NCBI GenBank assembly: GCA_030765045.1
Contig: CM060962.1
Span: 100,194,912 to 100,258,911 of the forward strand
Reading direction: 5' to 3'
DNA length: 64,000 nt
From: Tenodera sinensis
Lineage: Eukaryota > Arthropoda > Insecta > Mantodea > Mantidae
The notes beneath the pieces are model-generated. The model saw only the letters and a list, made by a program, of their open reading frames with translations, was not told the DNA's origin and did not search any database. The position numbers were made by a program, and so were the translations under genes. Shown here piece after piece: positions 47,458 through 59,464 of the stretch (the first letter of the stretch is position 1; each line of letters starts with the position of its first letter).

Positions 47458-50400
47458 GCCCATTTCCGTAAAATGATTTAGAATTCACAGAGCAATGTGC
47501 AAGATGTAATATCATTTTAAAATATTTAAAGTGTACAGGGTGTTAGAAGCATAACTGCAGATATTTTGATAAATGGTTAACAGTTTTTCTCTTCGTCTAA
47601 CAATTTTCCAACACATCAATCAGATAGTTTACTACCTGGCTTCGTATTGTCGTAACTGCGCTGGGAAATAAACAAGGCCTATGAAATAGACTATCCGTTC
47701 TTCATTACACATGAATGCATGACCACTAGCCCAGATAATATGGGGTCATTAACCTGAGAGAAAGCATTTAAACTTAGTTCCAATACAGCATTCATTCCGC
47801 CCACTCTGCGGCATGCTTTCTGTGACATGTCTACTTCAAGGTACTAACCAACCTGAAAAGAAAGCACTCTTAATAAGTAAAATTTTTAGTCCGCAAATAA
47901 AGCAACTATGTGTGCAATACTGTTCATTACCCCGTCCTCAACTACCAATACAAATATATGCACTTATTACCCTAACAGCTTGTGAATCAGATTAAAGAAA
48001 AAATTCAAATTAATTAGAACGCATAAAAACAAAAGATGCAATTCTTGGGGCAATGTTAGCCGTTTAGCCTTCCATTGAATGATTGGCTTCATAAAATGTG
48101 CGTTCAGCGTTTAGATAAAATGTGTGTAAGCCAGCATAAAGCGATTTACTGCAGTTATATTGTAAATCACTGCCTGTTGTGGTTAGTATCCTACTGAGAT
48201 GATCATAATAATGTAATATATGTATTTACAAAGTAAATGCAATGTTCATGTATGCTTCAGGAGGTCCGAGTTTCAACCTTTGGCTCTAGAAACAGCCAGA
48301 AGATAGTGAATTTTCTACCTCGCACGACATATTTGTGGCGATAAAAAAAGATCAGAGGAATGTGTGCTTCGACCATTGTAGACTAGTTGGACTGAAATAG
48401 CGTTCTAAGAGTGAAACACCAGGGAGAAAGAATGTTCAGCATTCGCTCCGGAATCGAAGTGGCACTGTGTAAAGGACTTCAGAGTCTCCCAAAGCTTGTA
48501 GACAACAATTATGGAAACTGCTGTACATAACAGAGATGCGCAGAATGAGTCTGTTACAATATTGATCTCCAGAAAGTACTCGCCTCTCTTCCCTGGTAAC
48601 AGACACAATGGTAATTAAGAAAACGAACTGGCATTAGGACCGCACCTCTAAGGCCGATGTCACTGTTTTGTACGACGCGCACAAAGGCCATTGTGAACTT
48701 CACAAACAATTGTTTGATGTTGCTTCTTCAGAAGCTATAAATACACTACTAGAAATTAAGCATATATTATGTTATCGAGTCAAATGCTTTATGCTTAAGG
48801 AATTTAATGAACAACAAATACAACGCTCGTAGGAATAATTCCCATACATACATCAATGGGATTTCTTGCAAATAGTCTTTGGGATGCATTGCATCAACGC
48901 AGCGAGCAGACAGAGATTATTTACAAACAATACCGGCTTGTCTGAATATATAACAGAGCAAGTAGTCCTTGTTCACTCCATGTGCATCAGAATAAAAAAG
49001 ATAATACAGAAATACAATGTACTTTATTAAATGAAATTTAGCTTATCAAAAAGGGAGAACTTAATATTTGTGTAATGATATGTAGAGAATGAGCTCATGG
49101 GGGTCCAATTTATTTCGTAGAGCGAATCAAATTTTCTATAAAGTAAACAATCCACCAGGTCGTTCCCTATCCCTACGTATGAGAATAATTGAAGCTGAGA
49201 TATATGTATTAACTGAAAATTTCTACTGCAAGAATGCATAAAGCACACGCACAAAATTCTGTGTTGCTGTGTTTCACGCAACGCAGCAGTGACAACTTTA
49301 AAGCCCAGGTTCTCATATAGACCAGCGTAAAGGTTTCTGGAATCACCAGCAGTATTGACTGTAGCTGAGCAGTTGTCAGTTGTGTAGTTAATTGGCTATT
49401 CTTTCAAGTTCCGGTATTTTTAAAGCATCGCTACTTTAACATAGTAAAGTTTTAGATAACTTTTAGTGCTACTTTGCAGCTGGATGGGTACTAAGCATAA
49501 TACCAAGACGTATAACGTTGAGCATTTGGACTTGCACTCCATGCCCTTGCGTGTTTTGGGTGTGTCATTATTTTTCGGTTTGAGTCTCAGGCATTTTCAA
49601 TCCTGACTTCCTAGTGTATGGCCTAAAAATTGTGCTTCCTAATTGAAATTCAAATTAAAGCAATGCTTCGAGTGCTGTAACTGCACAAGAACGAAAAACG
49701 CAATCAGGATTCTGAAACCAAAATTGGCAAAAATATGTTTTGGAAATTAAATTCTTTAGGAATAATTTTTAATAACTTTGTTTCAGAGGGAAAAAAAAAA
49801 AAAACTTTCTGGAACGTTTGGCTTATATCAGCCAAGATTTTGGCCAAGTCTAAACATAATATATGCAGAATTTAAAATATGTTTCTCTTACCTTTAAGGC
49901 ATATTCTTCTTCCGCGTCATTCGTTGTGACAATGTAAAGGTTGATAAATTTATCCTACTCTCTCATAGAACTATATGTGAATTTGTACATCAAATTACTC
50001 TGGTATATGACCTTTAGCATGTTAACTTTATGCTCTAAGTGTTGATTGCAATATAACTATATTTCCTTACATTTGACGTTCACTAAGAGGTTTATACGAC
50101 ACGCTCTTACATCAGCTTCTACAATATTTTATTGAAAAGTCTATTGGTGTCATATAAAGAACAGCACGAAATATCCTGACTTCATTTTTATTACGTTAAT
50201 CTGAAGCTAGCTTAAAATTATTTTTAAACCCCACATCTTACGTAAAATAAGGGACAAAATGTCTAGTACGATAAAACTATTGACTGATTATTGATAACAG
50301 ATAATACAATATCCCGAAAAAAAAATATTTGAAATTGCGCACTAGGGTCGTGTTACAAGCTTCTATACACCGATATTTAAAACTTTAATTGTTAACATTA

Positions 50401-50961
50401 AATTATTTGATTCGTTAAGAAAGCTAAAATCTATAACTTTATAGCAGCTCTTAACATTTTGTACCAGATATACAAAAGTGCCTGATGTTATGTTTCAAAT
50501 CCTTGATACTATAATATTATGCCCTGTAAAATAAAACACTTGCCGCATTCAATAATTTTCATTAGAATTTGGTTCACATTTCAATATTTATAATAATGGT
50601 ATCCATTGAATAATTACTTTAATTTTTAAACCTGTGTTTTCAATATTTAATTTCCTTTAATGTCAGACTCATAAAAATGCAAACCGTTTGTAATTGATAA
50701 ACTTAGTCCAAAGAGCCAATAAGGAGCCGGTGACACGGTATGTTATGCAGTGTACGAACATTAATAGAGCAAACTTATGGGTACGAATAGGAGAAATGTC
50801 TAAATCTTAGAGTTTTTATCTAAATAGTTTCAAAATATTGTCAGGTACCACTCTATAACAATTATAAGGGCTTTTTAAACCTCATACAGATGTCTTTAAT
50901 ACTATTTTACTTTTATTATGCTCAATAAAGTGGTGTTCCATACAATACAGAAACAGCAATT

Positions 50962-50965
<4 letters not shown>
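47458..50965. other. Unassigned AT-rich DNA right of the minisatellite
   Basis: No gene recognised in 3.5 kb. At 47534 TACAGGGTGTTAGAAG resembles a mariner-type terminal repeat tip with no partner found. The frames at 48.4 and 49.0 kb (67 and 84 aa) have no motif. Confidence 0.4.

Positions 50966-51028
<63 letters not shown>
50966..51028. repeat. (AT)n microsatellite
   Basis: About 31 AT repeats, ending 13 bp before TIR element family A copy 2. Confidence 0.98.
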
Positions 51029-51029
<1 letters not shown>

Positions 51030-51041
51030 TAATTAAATAAT

Positions 51042-51256
51042 ATGGCTGACAAAGAATTTAATGGCGAGTAGCTCAACACAGCATCCAATCAGAGGCTTGA
51101 CAAGCCTTGCAGTGTTGTATAGTTAAATACGCTGTGAAATGACGTTGGAGTGCTGCTGATATAAACATCATTTGCGCCCATAATGTTTATTTGCACAACA
51201 CGAAAGAGAATTGTAATGGCCAGCTATCAGCCGGCATTAAATTTTGTGTCTACCAT
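51042..51256 (+). mobile_element. TIR element (MITE family A), copy 2
   Basis: Left end ATGGCTGACAAAGAATTTAA; right end reverse-complemented ATGGTAGACACAAAATTTAA. Inside are CTTGACAAGCCTTGC, GTATAGTTAAATACGCTGTG and GAGAATTGTAATGG, colinear with copies 1 and 3. AAT flanks both ends, a possible 3-bp duplication. Confidence 0.78.
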
Positions 51257-52721
51257 AATAGCAAAACTGGCAAATAGAATTGCATTCGCTCTTCTGGTTA
51301 TTTCGGAAGAAATTTAAACGTTTATATATATTTTTAACAATTTATCCTTAGTGGTGGAATTAATTATGTGATATCTTGTGCATTTTAAAAGTGCAAAAAA
51401 ATTCACAAGCCATTTTTCAACGTGCTCATAGTTTCTGCTGAAAAATTTAAGAAGATTAGTTGGAAACTGCATCGTATGGAACATTTTTAATGAAAAATGT
51501 CTAAGAAAGATTGTAGTCAAGTAAAATGCTTTGGAATTACGAGTGAGGCCGTGTGGTCTTGGGCGTATAAGCTGTAACTTGTGGAAGTCTTGAAGGACTC
51601 TAGGAGCAAAAGCCATAGTATGATATTGAATCTAAAGTTTCAATTCAGTTTTGTACTTAAAAACTCATTTTTAAAATTTTTAAAACTTTTGAGCGAATTT
51701 GAACAGTTGAACGTGTAGTAGAAATAAAAAAACATTAGTAAACACGGGTCTGTAAATGAGCAATGGTGGCCATTGAATCTTAACGAACCAGCATTGGGTG
51801 AAGTATTTGTAAATACTTTGAGTACTAGAACCGCCCCGAACTTCGCTCTTTGTTTACAGAATTGAACATTTATGACAGCAATCAAATGTTCAAGTCGGAC
51901 ACTGCACGCCAAAGTAGATCACTTGCCTGAATTTGTTTGTGCTGTGCTATAGTCCAAATGAAACCACCTTAGGGCAACGTATGTATGCCTACGTGTTCTT
52001 GTTTACACACAATTCAGTCTGTGGCGGCTCGTAAACATTTATATTCATTTGTTACCTGTCGATCCCCAAGAGATATTTTGAACCCCTCGCGTGTTTTCTT
52101 CCAGCTTTTAGGACGGCCGCCATGAATCACAAGCAAGTCATGTCACTGAGGTGCAAATTATAAAAGGGCGTTTTCAAATTAAAGAATAGGGTTTTGCTGT
52201 CTCGTGGTAGGTGTTCGGTTCTCGTCGTAATGCAATAATTGTTTCGATGCTTTATAAATTGTTCACTAAAAAGAAAGGTGCAGCGAAGTTTTAAAGGATT
52301 TTGAACTTTCCAATTTTACTTTTTGTACCAGGTACATCTGGTAGTAGGTACCTAGAGAAGGTATTGAATTCCAAAGAAAAATTGGATCCCGAGATTTCAT
52401 TGCAAACATCAGTTTTGAGATCCCTGAATAAATAGGAAAGTATTTTTGTAAAAAGAAGAGGGAACTAGATTCCAAACTTTACATCACATTAGCCATACTA
52501 GACAGCTGGACCAGGGAGTTCAAGCCCCAGAGGCACGTTACAACAAGACTCGCAACACATGAATTTCACCACGAGCAAAGCGAAGACTGCTATTGTCTGT
52601 CATATGAACAAAAGCGCGAGAAATCACATTGTAGAGTAAAATAATGGAACAAAACTAATAATTTACTATAGGAAAGACTAAACTAACATTAATTTTCAAA
52701 TCGAGCACACATTTCCCACTA
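51257..52721. other. Unassigned AT-rich DNA
   Basis: No gene recognised; minus frames of 100, 90 and 69 aa show no motif. Confidence 0.35.
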
Positions 52722-53591
52722 TACAGGGTATCCCAAAGAAACATCGACAACTCTTGGTATGTTGTGTGGGACGGCAAACTGATCGGCTTTCAAATAGGAA
52801 CCCTTGTCCGGAAATACACAGTTTGAACGCTGTAGCGCATCGAAGTGTGAGATGGCTGTACGTTGACATTTATCAATAAACCCAACATCGAGCTGTCTAC
52901 ATTACAAACGGGCTTCGAAGTGTGTATTACTCACGTCATTGCGGAGCCTATATCGGCGGTGGTGAGCCTCACGCGCATTACCCAATAAGTGCGGCTGTCT
53001 TTGAAGATTTTCAATCGCTCCCGAACTGAAGCCATAAGGTCCTCTGCTGACGTTACAGGAGTGCCATACAACTCCACAGAAAATAGTCGAGAGGTAACAG
53101 ATATGGCGACCATGCTGGCCATGGAACTGGTCCGCTTCTACCAATCTATCAATTGAGTATGCGACACTGAGTGGATTCCGCACATTTATATCAAAGTGTG
53201 CGAAGTCAGCCATTTCAGCAGCTGTGTACTGGTACGTGTCGCACTGCTGTTAAAAACGTTACTGTACTGAAAACTGCACGGGTAACGCAGTAGGATGCGC
53301 ACCAAGGACATTATGGAGGAATTTAGCACATGTGCAGGAATGTTATCATGTTCAGGTCATTCATCCCAGTACACAGATGGCTAAAGGGTTGCATACCTTC
53401 CGTATTAAGATACCAAAACGATGTTAACAAATTGTCACAACCGTTCGTTCTCAAACTTCGACGCATTCCAGCGTCCAAACCATGCATTTCCGGACAGGGG
53501 CTCCTATTTGAAAACCGGTCAGTTTTCCATCCCGCACAACATACTAAACGTTGTCGGTGTCTTTTTTTTTTGGGGGGGGGGACACCCAGTA
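52722..53591 (-). mobile_element. Decayed mariner-type DNA transposon with TIRs
   Basis: The ends are TACAGGGTATCCC (left) and GGGACACCCAGTA (right, reverse complement TACTGGGTGTCCC), inside TA dinucleotides, as expected of the IS630-Tc1-mariner superfamily, which duplicates TA. The 870-bp interior carries a C-terminal transposase remnant on the minus strand (52902-53148). Full mariner elements are about 1.3 kb, so much of the coding region is deleted. The right TIR is swollen by a T10G10 run at 53562-53581. Confidence 0.72.
52902..53148 (-). pseudogene. Mariner-type transposase, C-terminal remnant
   Basis: Three frames must be combined. First GPVPWPAWSPYLLPLDYFLW, matching the family pattern WPxxSPDLxPxDxxLW around the third catalytic residue. 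The Asp of the LDYFLW part is kept; the Asp of SPDL is changed to Tyr. After a frameshift YGTPVTSAEDLMASVRERL follows, the usual T-P-V-x-S-x-E-D-L stretch. After another frameshift RRYRLRNDVSNTHFEARL follows, the usual basic C-terminus with HFE. The 103-aa and 63-aa open frames here are parts of this fossil. It cannot make active enzyme. The N-terminal DNA-binding domain and the first two catalytic Asp are missing. Confidence 0.7.
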
Positions 53592-53605
53592 TATACCTAT
53601 AAAAG

Positions 53606-53675
53606 GTGAGTTTGTGTGTGTGTTGTGTATTGTGTGTGTGTAGTGTGTTATATATGCTGTGTGTGTGTGTTGTGT

Positions 53676-53725
<50 letters not shown>

Positions 53726-53729
53726 CGCC
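53606..53729. repeat. (TG)n and (GC)n compound microsatellite
   Basis: Interrupted TG repeats with TTGTGT variants end in an uninterrupted GT run and then GCGCGCGCGC. Alternating purine-pyrimidine sequence of this kind can adopt Z-DNA. The 88-, 154- and 70-aa frames are by-products. Confidence 0.95.
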
Positions 53730-53734
53730 TGTGT

Positions 53735-54035
53735 ATTTTGTGTCCGTGAACGGCATAACTCAAAAGCAAAAAGTCGGTTAAGACCAAACTTTCAATGCGA
53801 CACGAAGATTTTCAACAAAATTCCCTCGCCGCAAACTACTCTTTACAAGGAGAAGTCTTGGAATCAATTTTCAATTTCTTAAAGATGGGTAACTATTTTG
53901 ATCAAGATACCCTATGTCTGAGATATTTTCATAACAAATGAAATGTATGTCATGTCTTGAGATCTCTTCATTAAGGATGACCTTTGCACAACTGGAAAAC
54001 TATGGGGAACAGACAAAGCCTTACTGCACAACAAA
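53735..54035 (+). repeat. Dispersed repeat family C, copy 2
   Basis: Aligns with the reverse complement of 15640-15985: GTGAACGGCATAACT, AAAAGTCGGTTAA, ATGCGACACGAAGATTTTC, ACTACTCTTTACA, CAAATGAAATGTAT and GATGACCTTTGC occur in the same order and spacing. Class unknown. Confidence 0.6.
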
Positions 54036-54282
54036 TATAAATCTCTTTAGAATAAAATTTACCACAAACACACCTTTAGTGCAGATATTTCTCTTTCTGG
54101 TTTTGAATTTTCAAAAAGTTATACTTTTCTCAAATAGGAAATCATTATTTGTTTTTACACACTGTTCATGCAAAGGAAATGGAATTTAAAATCCATCATA
54201 TAGCGATCCACTCTTGAAAGGTTTGACTATCGCTTTAACCTACTGTATTCTCTTATTGTCATTGTGTATTGCACATTGTACC

Positions 54283-54675
54283 TGTAATACGGTTATTTCG
54301 ATAAACGTTTATCTGGAAATAATTGTATGCGAGTAGAGAATAACATATGCACACATAGGATTTTTATTTGCAGTAGAGTAGAGTAAACTAGAGCCGGAGG
54401 TGGACTTCGGTACGGAAGACAGAAGAAGACTATGGCACCTTTGAACCTCCAAGAAGAAGCGTAAGACGAAATACAGAGGATACCCAGATACGGATAGCTG
54501 GTTCGGCCAGGTTCCGACGACGACAGGACCACGCACACAAGCCTTACTCCTTATGGAAAGGTCTCTAACTCCTTCACACACTTGACGCAACACTGGACAG
54601 TTACTCAAAGTACGAAACTTCACCGCCAGACCCTCTTTACGCCATCAATTTGTCGGATCTGCCTACATTGTAACA
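54283..54675 (-). mobile_element. Candidate solo LTR
   Basis: On the minus strand it runs from TGTTACAATGTAGGCAG to CCGTATTACA, with a GCAAATAAAAATCC poly(A)-signal region about 100 bp before the end. The block is GC-richer than its flanks. The TG...CA ends and signal position suit an LTR, but I see no TATA box, target duplication or second copy. The 104-aa frame is not a convincing gene. Confidence 0.28.
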
Positions 54676-55112
54676 CGATAGGAAATGTAATATAGGAAAA
54701 TTTGATACATTACATAAACCACCATAGCATTCATCTACCAACCTGAGAAAATAGCGAAGGGAAAAAAAAAAAAAAAAAAAAAAAATATTCGTGGCCAGAC
54801 CAACAAGAGTGGTAGCCGGGATCTCCCGGACGCGAAACTCACATTACAGTGAAGCCATCTCTCAGTTTATTTATAGAGAAAACAGTATCTTATTAATGAT
54901 TGTTCTCATGACTAATCTCCAAGTGCTTTAGTTACTATATCATTTGTTGTTTACGGGGTTATACTGGAAGTTGTGGGCAACTCGCTTTTTAACATTCAAA
55001 CTGCAACAATGCAATAAGGACGAGACGAGGGCTGTAATCTACAGAATTTACTGCATTATCATACTGTGACATCATTGGCTACTCTCACATGGCCACATGC
55101 AGTAATCCCAAA
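54676..55112. other. Unassigned DNA with A run and tRNA-like patch
   Basis: An A run (about 24 bases) ends at 54785. Just after it the minus strand shows GGAGATCCCGGCTACCAC, like the B-box end of a tRNA-derived element. Otherwise nothing recognised. Confidence 0.35.
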
Positions 55113-55650
55113 ATGGGAGATAATGTTTCATTTCGACAACGTGCTGACAATAGCTCCTTGTTAAAGAGGAAAAACCTGCTGAAATACACCTCAGACTTCA
55201 ACGTGTCTATCGGGATGTCTGTATGGACGAATCAGTGTTAGGAGATGAGTGAAACATTTCAAAATTGGGAACAGGAGTATCCAAGGTGAGCCATGCAGTG
55301 CTCGCCCTCGAACTGTCTCCACGGAACGCAAACAAGGAAAGAGTTGATGAGCTCATTAGCGTATCATTGTGAATGAAATTGCTGCAAACCTTGCAGTAGA
55401 ATATAGCGCAGTGCAGGAAATGATTGAAAGCTTAGGTTATCAAAAACTCGTGTCCTTTGGTTCCCAAGATTATTGACCGAAAACCACAAATTTCAAAGAG
55501 AAGCCATCACCTAAAACCTCCTTCAGAGATTTCAAAATGAAGGCGATGATTTTTTTGTAGAGTATTGTTACATTCGATGAAAGCTGGTTCCATCATTACG
55601 AGCCTGAAACGAAACCACAGAGTATGGGATGGAGCAACTGGAATGGAATT
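55113..55650 (+). pseudogene. Mariner transposase, N-terminal half (decayed)
   Basis: Frame-shifted translation gives, in family order: QRA (start of the helix-turn-helix domain), AEIHLRLQRVYRDV, VKHFKIGNRSIQGEPCSARP (the KxGxxSIxDxxxxGRP segment), IIVNEIAANLAVEYSAVQEM then IESLGYQKL (second DNA-binding part), and VTFDESWFHHYEPETKPQS. The last matches the family motif VTGDETWxxHYEPETK, which holds the first catalytic Asp, still present. At least four stops and two frameshifts interrupt it. Translation similarity ends soon after the first Asp, so the second and third catalytic residues are missing. Similarity is to the mariner family in the narrow sense (Mos1/SETMAR type). It is a different subtype from the element at 52722 as far as motifs show. 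Confidence 0.82.
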
Positions 55651-55763
55651 CTAACGTAAGTATATTTTCAAACTTGCACAACGATGGAGAAAATGTGAAC
55701 AAAGAAATATTGAAAAATGACATAAATATCTGTGAATTAAGGTGATTTACTTTATCTAAAAAA

Positions 55764-56330
55764 GACCGAGCGGGATGGTTCAGGCGGTAACGTCTGTGGC
55801 GCGCAATCGGAAGGATGCGCGTTCTATCCCCGTGGCCGAACTTCCTGAACCATGGGTTTCTTCGGAGGTTTTCCCGGGCCACCAGGCGAATGCTGGGGAG
55901 GATTTCAATATCATCCGAATTGCATATCCCTCCATTTTGTTACATAAATCATTTCATTTAACCCTTCATCCCGCTAGGTTTACTTCAGGGGTGGAAACGT
56001 CGGCGAGCACATGTGGCAGCAGCACGGCAGGGGGAACAAATACTCTCTAAAAATGTCGTCCCCCGGATAGGACGGTGAGCCACTGGTTTCCGGGGTCCCA
56101 CATGGGATGATACAAGCCCTTGGCGGAGGGAGGGGTGCTAAGCCAGCCTCCACCGGGGTGCATCTAACTGGGAAAATGTTGTGACCCTGCCATCTGCTCT
56201 GTCGTGGCAAGGTTCCGACCGTCCTTAGGATCAATTGGCCTCATGCATCCTTCCGTGGGTTGCTCCGTCAGGTGCATAGACACAGAAAGTCGCTTTTCGG
56301 TAGAGGGGCTAAGTGCCCCTCCACAAGTTA
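55764..56330 (+). mobile_element. tRNA-derived SINE-like element, family S7, copy 1
   Basis: Head ACCGAGCGGGATGGTTCAGG with CGGTAACGT (A-box region) and GCGTTCTATCCCCG (B-box region) matches the head at 61736 (ACCGAGTGAAATGGCTCCAC, GGTTCGATTCCCG). The body has GGTTTTCCCGGGCCACC. The distal part (56060-56330), GC-rich with CCACTGGTTTCCGGGG, may belong to it or be another element. Right edge uncertain. Confidence 0.6.
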
Positions 56331-57282
56331 TCATTGAGTCATTGTTTAAAGTTAAGGGTTAGTAGTTTTAAAATCGCTGCTCACAGCTTTCAGCATAACT
56401 CTCACAAATTCCTTATTAAACGACGGAGTTGTACGCTTAAATTTGTATTAACACTACGCCAAAATTATGAAAAAACTCATTTTTGAACCCGTTAGTACTC
56501 ACAAAACGTTGCCTACTTATTTGCTGACCATTAGTGTTTCAAATATTTGGGATTCTGTCAGCACATTTCTGGTTGGACATAACAGTCATAAGGAAATTTA
56601 CTCTTAAAACGATATAAGAGATAGAATTTCCAACCGTTTTAGTTAACCGAAAGGACTTTATGAAGGTCCTTGAAACTTGAGTTTGTATCGCACCATATGT
56701 GGTGGGAATGGTGCACTAACCACTAAACTGTTTGCTCTACTCTGGTCGCACGTACACACACACAGACTAATGTTCCTTAAACAGACCATATTACGCACTG
56801 AAGATAAACTAATGCACGAATATGCAAACATTCGCATAACACACGTATGTATACATTGAAGCAGTTCATTGCAGTGGACAAGCCATTTCAGACACACGCG
56901 CTCCTGAACATACACGCCATCGACTAAACACAGCGTGTGTACCAAGTAGCAAAGCTTGAAAACCAATCGACATTCCTCTCCAGGTCTAGTGTAGTGTCAG
57001 GTAATCTGAAGGTGTAAACCTTTACCTAACATGAACAAGTTATGGGTTATCGTTGCAGTAACAAGCTAGAACTATCAAGTATCGCATCTCAGAAATTCTT
57101 AAAGGTCACAAAATATTGCTTAATGCAGGTACGGGGGAGCTGTGTTTCACATCCAGAAGGGGGGGGGGGGGTTGAGAAGTGTGACAAATCTGGCTACCCT
57201 CTATCAGAGCAGTGGCGTTTACTAATTAGAGCCAGTGGTAACATCTCATGCTTTTTGTATCATTTTGCAGGAAATATCAATT
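56331..57282. other. Unassigned DNA
   Basis: No gene recognised. On the minus strand near 56675-56745 GTTTAGTGGTTAGTGCAC and CAAACTCAAGTTTCAAGG look like a decayed SINE head. A G11 run lies near 57160-57171. Confidence 0.35.
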
Positions 57283-57477
57283 AGAGTAGCTACAAAACAA
57301 GAAAGAACATGGGCCTGCCAATACAGTGATGTTGCTCTCTAGGTGCTGCCAGTTGCCCAGCCAGTGGGCCACAGGGATAGAAGTGTTCACTGTTTTTGTC
57401 ACACCGAAACTGCCTTGTGCGTAAAATTGGCAAAAGCCTAGAGAGCAACATGTTCATTCTTGTTTTGTGGCTACTCT
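57283..57477. mobile_element. MITE family B, 195 bp
   Basis: Long terminal inverted repeats: left AGAGTAGCTACAAAACAAGA then AAGAACATG; right, reverse-complemented, AGAGTAGCCACAAAACAAGA then ATGAACATG, with two mismatches in 29. A second inverted pair, TTGCTCTCTAGG, follows on both arms, separated on the left by a 20-bp insert. No coding capacity. The superfamily is not clear because no clean target duplication is seen. Confidence 0.85.
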
Positions 57478-58806
57478 AAACAATTCATTTATTAAAGCAG
57501 TAGCCCTCAGTACTATTAAGGTGCCACCGGCCACATTTGAAAATATTTTGTATGGTATGTAAAATAAATTAGTTTTACAAACAAATTTGTTAGTTTCAGA
57601 CATGGGCCATTTCCATGAACATCTGTAGATTATAAATATATTCAGATACTGTTTTATAGAGGTGCAAACCTTTTACAGCTATTTGTAGTGTTTACAATTT
57701 CATTCATGCATATGTACTTATTTTTTATGGCAGACCAAGTTTGGGGGAAGCTATATACGAGACACCGACAGTACACGGCATCATCTTTGTATTCTACTAC
57801 GAGTACATAAGAAAAAGTTAAGAGACTATTCTTCCACAAACGTCCGACCAACTATTGTGGAATGCGCCTCATAACTGTGTACAGCTGTGTTCCACCACTG
57901 GGTTAGAAGATTGCTTGTGTATCGCAAACAACAAACTATATACAATATTAGAATCTTTTCCAGCATAATTAATTGGTCAAACAAAATTTTTGTTAACTTG
58001 TATAAATTTATTACTTGATCCATATAAATTTAAAGGTTTATCTAGAAAAAACGCGCATAGCGCTTAATAGATTAAAAAAACTGTTGGTCATAACCAATTG
58101 TACATTCGAGTGGATGGAAATATGGCGATGCTTTTGGTTTCCTATAGTGTTTTTTTTTTTTTAATGTTTGAGATACTCCTTGTTGAATTCAAGTCCAAGA
58201 TATACGCATTAGCCTCTTAAAAATACAGGGCTAGATGTGTGGCGAATGGAGAGGAGGTGAAAATACGGTGAACCCCTTTATATACACTTGTTTTATTGAT
58301 ACGACCTTTCAGAGGCACTAAAAACTGATTATTCTCCACCAATACCTAATGGGTACAGGTGATTACATTAACTAATTGATTCTGAGGTTTACTAACGCTG
58401 CGGATAAGAACATCCTGACTGAGTACGCGCAACACAAAGACATCCCACAAGCTCCCTTGGGTGAGGGGAAAACCCTCAACAGTGACATGCGTGCTTTTTA
58501 AATTGCAAATGTCATTCAAAGCACACTTTAAATCTTCCCCTTGTTCTATCACAAGAGGTTGTCTTACTATGTCCTTCAACAAAAACACTTATCTAAGTTT
58601 TCCAGTGCATTTAAGAAGAGTTCTGGTTGTATAATGACGTATTCTATATGCTCGCAGAATCCTTAGAGGGGACAAACCTTTCTCAGATTGTGATTAAAAA
58701 CTTTAAATATTCTGAACTCTAACAACCAAAGTACGTAAATACCGCAAACTTTATTTTGTATGTCCCTTGTTTAACGCAGAAAATATTCACAAGACATTAT
58801 GCATAT
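57478..58806. other. Unassigned AT-rich DNA
   Basis: Nothing recognisable; frames of 65-80 aa lack motifs. Confidence 0.35.
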
Positions 58807-59030
58807 ATGGCAGAAACAAAATTTAATGGATGCTGATACCTGACCATTACTATTCTCTTTCCTGCTTTGTATATAAACTTTGTGTTCACAAATTATATTT
58901 GTATCACTGAGTTTACAGGTAATTTCACAGCGTGTTAACTATACGTACTGCAAGGCATGGGAAGTCTCTGATTGGATTTTGTGTTCACCAGCTCCTCCTG
59001 CCAATCGCCACCAAATTTTGTCAGCCGTAT
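58807..59030 (-). mobile_element. TIR element (MITE family A), copy 3
   Basis: Inverted relative to copies 1 and 2. Plus-strand left end ATGGCAGAAACAAAATTTAA; right end reverse-complemented ATACGGCTGACAAAATTTGG. The reverse complement contains AATCCAATCAGAGACTTCCC, CATGCCTTGCAG, GTATAGTTAACACGCTGTG and GGAAAGAGAATAGTAATGG in the same order as the other copies. Confidence 0.8.
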
Positions 59031-59464
59031 TTTCATCTGGTTCTAAAATTCATTGTTCTGTGGAACAATAGTACCTCGAAGTATTAGGTGTTGGGTTTAC
59101 TTAGGCACTGTTTTATGGCACTGGGATAGTCCGAAAAGAAATCTCATTGCGTTAATGTTCCAGCCAAATATTGACATTGCAGGCTTAATGACAGTGTGCC
59201 ACGAATCTTACTAACCGCTTCTAATCCATTAAGATATTCATTTCAAACATCTATAATAATTGTACAGTGCCCTTTTCGCAATGTGCACAATTCTAAGGCC
59301 TCGAAATGAAGAGCCCGCTGTCTCACTACTGCAGCACTGCAAACACCTCACCCATCATAATATACGAGCTTTAATCATTTGCGTTACTTTCTCGTTTGCA
59401 TGAAACCATATATTTTGGATCAGGTGACATTTAAGTCTGTTCCTAACTTTCTTGTTGTTGTTTA
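59031..59464. other. Unassigned DNA
   Basis: Nothing recognisable. Confidence 0.35.

Noticed and set aside
47534..47600. Mariner terminal repeat (TACAGGGTGTTAGAAG)
   Set aside because: No inverted partner within a plausible distance; a bare 10-bp similarity is not enough.
48241..48320. tRNA-derived SINE head (GGTCCGAGTTTCAACC)
   Set aside because: Only a partial B-box-like string with no A box or shared body.
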